Shown in pieces: positions 63,506 to 64,000 of a stretch of 64,000 nt of DNA. Numbering within the stretch: position 1 is the first letter of the stretch; every line of letters starts with the position of its first letter. The DNA lies in contig CAWISL010000006.1 in NCBI GenBank assembly GCA_963838795.1, positions 20,271-84,270 on the forward strand, read 5' to 3'. The position numbers were made by a program, and so were the translations under genes. The stretch is from JAIBJN01 sp963838795 (GTDB taxonomy: Bacteria > Actinomycetota > Thermoleophilia > Gaiellales > Gaiellaceae). Below the pieces are notes generated by a model. That model searched no databases, had not been told where the DNA came from, and saw only the letters and a program-made list of their open reading frames with translations.

Positions 63506-64000
63506 CGGGAGCCGACGTGCGCAAGGTGGGGGTGGTCGGTCTCGGTACCATGGGCGCCGGGATCGCGCAGGTCTGCGTGCAGGCCGGCATCGAGACGGTC
63601 GGCCGCGAGGTGAGCGACGAGCTCTGCCAGCGCGCCCGCGAGCGGATCGCCCACTATCTGGGCCGCGGTGTCGAGAAGGGCCGGCTGAGCGCGGACGAGC
63701 GCGACGCGGCGCTTGCTCGGCTGACGACGACGACGGAGCTCGGCGGTCTCGCCGGGTGCGACCTCGTGATCGAGGCGATCGTGGAGGAGCTCGACGCCAA
63801 GCGCGAGCTGTTCCGCGTCCTCGACGACGAGGTGGGGGAGGCCGCCGTCCTGGCGACCAACACCTCGGCTCTCTCGGTCACGGACGTCGCCGCTGCGACC
63901 GCACACCCGGAGCGCGTCGTCGGCATGCATTTCTTCAACCCCGCGCCGGTGCTGCCGCTGGTCGAGATCGTGCGCACGAAGCTCGCGTCTCCCGAGGCCG
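63502..64000 (+). CDS. 3-hydroxyacyl-CoA dehydrogenase family protein (C-terminus off window)
   Basis: A 166-residue N-terminal part of an NAD-dependent 3-hydroxyacyl/3-hydroxybutyryl-CoA dehydrogenase: VGVVGLGTMGAGIAQVCVQA (Rossmann), GREVSDELCQRARERI, LAGCDLVIEAIVEELDAKRE, VLATNTSALSVTDVAAAT and VVGMHFFNPAPVLPLVEIV with the catalytic His. It acts in fatty-acid or butanoate metabolism. The gene runs off the right edge. ATG 63502 overlaps the lipoprotein stop. Confidence 0.95.
   Translation, partial: MTGADVRKVGVVGLGTMGAGIAQVCVQAGIETVGREVSDELCQRARERIAHYLGRGVEKGRLSADERDAALARLTTTTELGGLAGCDLVIEAIVEELDAKRELFRVLDDEVGEAAVLATNTSALSVTDVAAATAHPERVVGMHFFNPAPVLPLVEIVRTKLASPEA

Overview
The window is a gene-dense, high-G+C (about 70 % by eye) bacterial chromosome segment. 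The gene set points to a deep-branching actinobacterium, most likely of the class Thermoleophilia. Supporting genes are an actinobacterial-type coproheme decarboxylase, WhiA next to gap-pgk-tpiA, a PPOX/F420-type oxidoreductase, a fused PafB-PafC regulator, a System I cytochrome c maturation set with a CxxxY CcmE, and two GlpX-type phosphatases. The lineage is inferred from gene content, not from a marker phylogeny. No CRISPR array, prophage, transposase or rRNA operon was seen, and no gene-free gap is much longer than 200 bases.

Layout. 1-7.9 kb: an HTH-fused protein cut by the left edge with a palindromic operator, a flippase-like membrane protein, Bcp, small membrane proteins around a three-hairpin cluster, HemQ, a glycoside hydrolase with a DAC-domain protein, and a sirtuin fragment, a monooxygenase-like gene and an intact sirtuin. 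7.9-16 kb: uvrC, ArsR/AHSA1, a FrnE/DsbA-like oxidoreductase with an in-frame TGA at its first active-site Cys, an animal-type haem peroxidase, P5C dehydrogenase, Ogt and WhiA. 16-22 kb: gap, pgk, a quinone-reductase-like gene, tpiA, gpmI and an ECF sigma factor. 22-34 kb: a lipoprotein, a phosphoesterase, an M48 protease, DUF3467, argS, RraB-like, VOC, a KhtTU-type antiporter, glpX, class I aldolase, a secreted LVIVD/PA protein, a Flp pilin and tRNA-Gly(CCC). 34-46 kb: a Vps62-like protein, PPOX, coiled-coil, M28, BolA-Grx, methyltransferase, TIM barrel, CcmE-CcmF-CcmI-like, M23 and LysE. 46-64 kb: hpt, a nuclease-like protein, a phosphoesterase, the cyclic 2,3-diphosphoglycerate genes with a divergent GlpX paralogue, SufT-like, QueG, a histidine kinase, PafBC facing dinB, DapB, zinc-ribbon/SPOR proteins, ALDH, a lipoprotein and a 3-hydroxyacyl-CoA dehydrogenase cut by the right edge.

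How the genes fit together. Central carbon metabolism is strongly represented: gap, pgk, tpiA, gpmI, class I aldolase and GlpX form a nearly complete triose/hexose segment. The 2-phosphoglycerate kinase and cyclic-2,3-diphosphoglycerate synthetase would draw from the same triose pool to make a solute known from thermophilic methanogens. A second theme is redox and stress: Bcp, the Sec-type FrnE-like protein, haem peroxidase, BolA-Grx, SufT-like, PPOX and VOC. A third is DNA damage: UvrC, Ogt, DinB and PafBC.

The most notable observations are the putative selenocysteine-containing FrnE-like oxidoreductase, the cDPG pathway with an altered GlpX paralogue, a PafBC-type motif at dinB, two matching partial gene duplications around inserted genes, an ArgRS lacking the HIGH histidines, and several genes whose conserved N-terminus has no ATG/GTG/TTG start.
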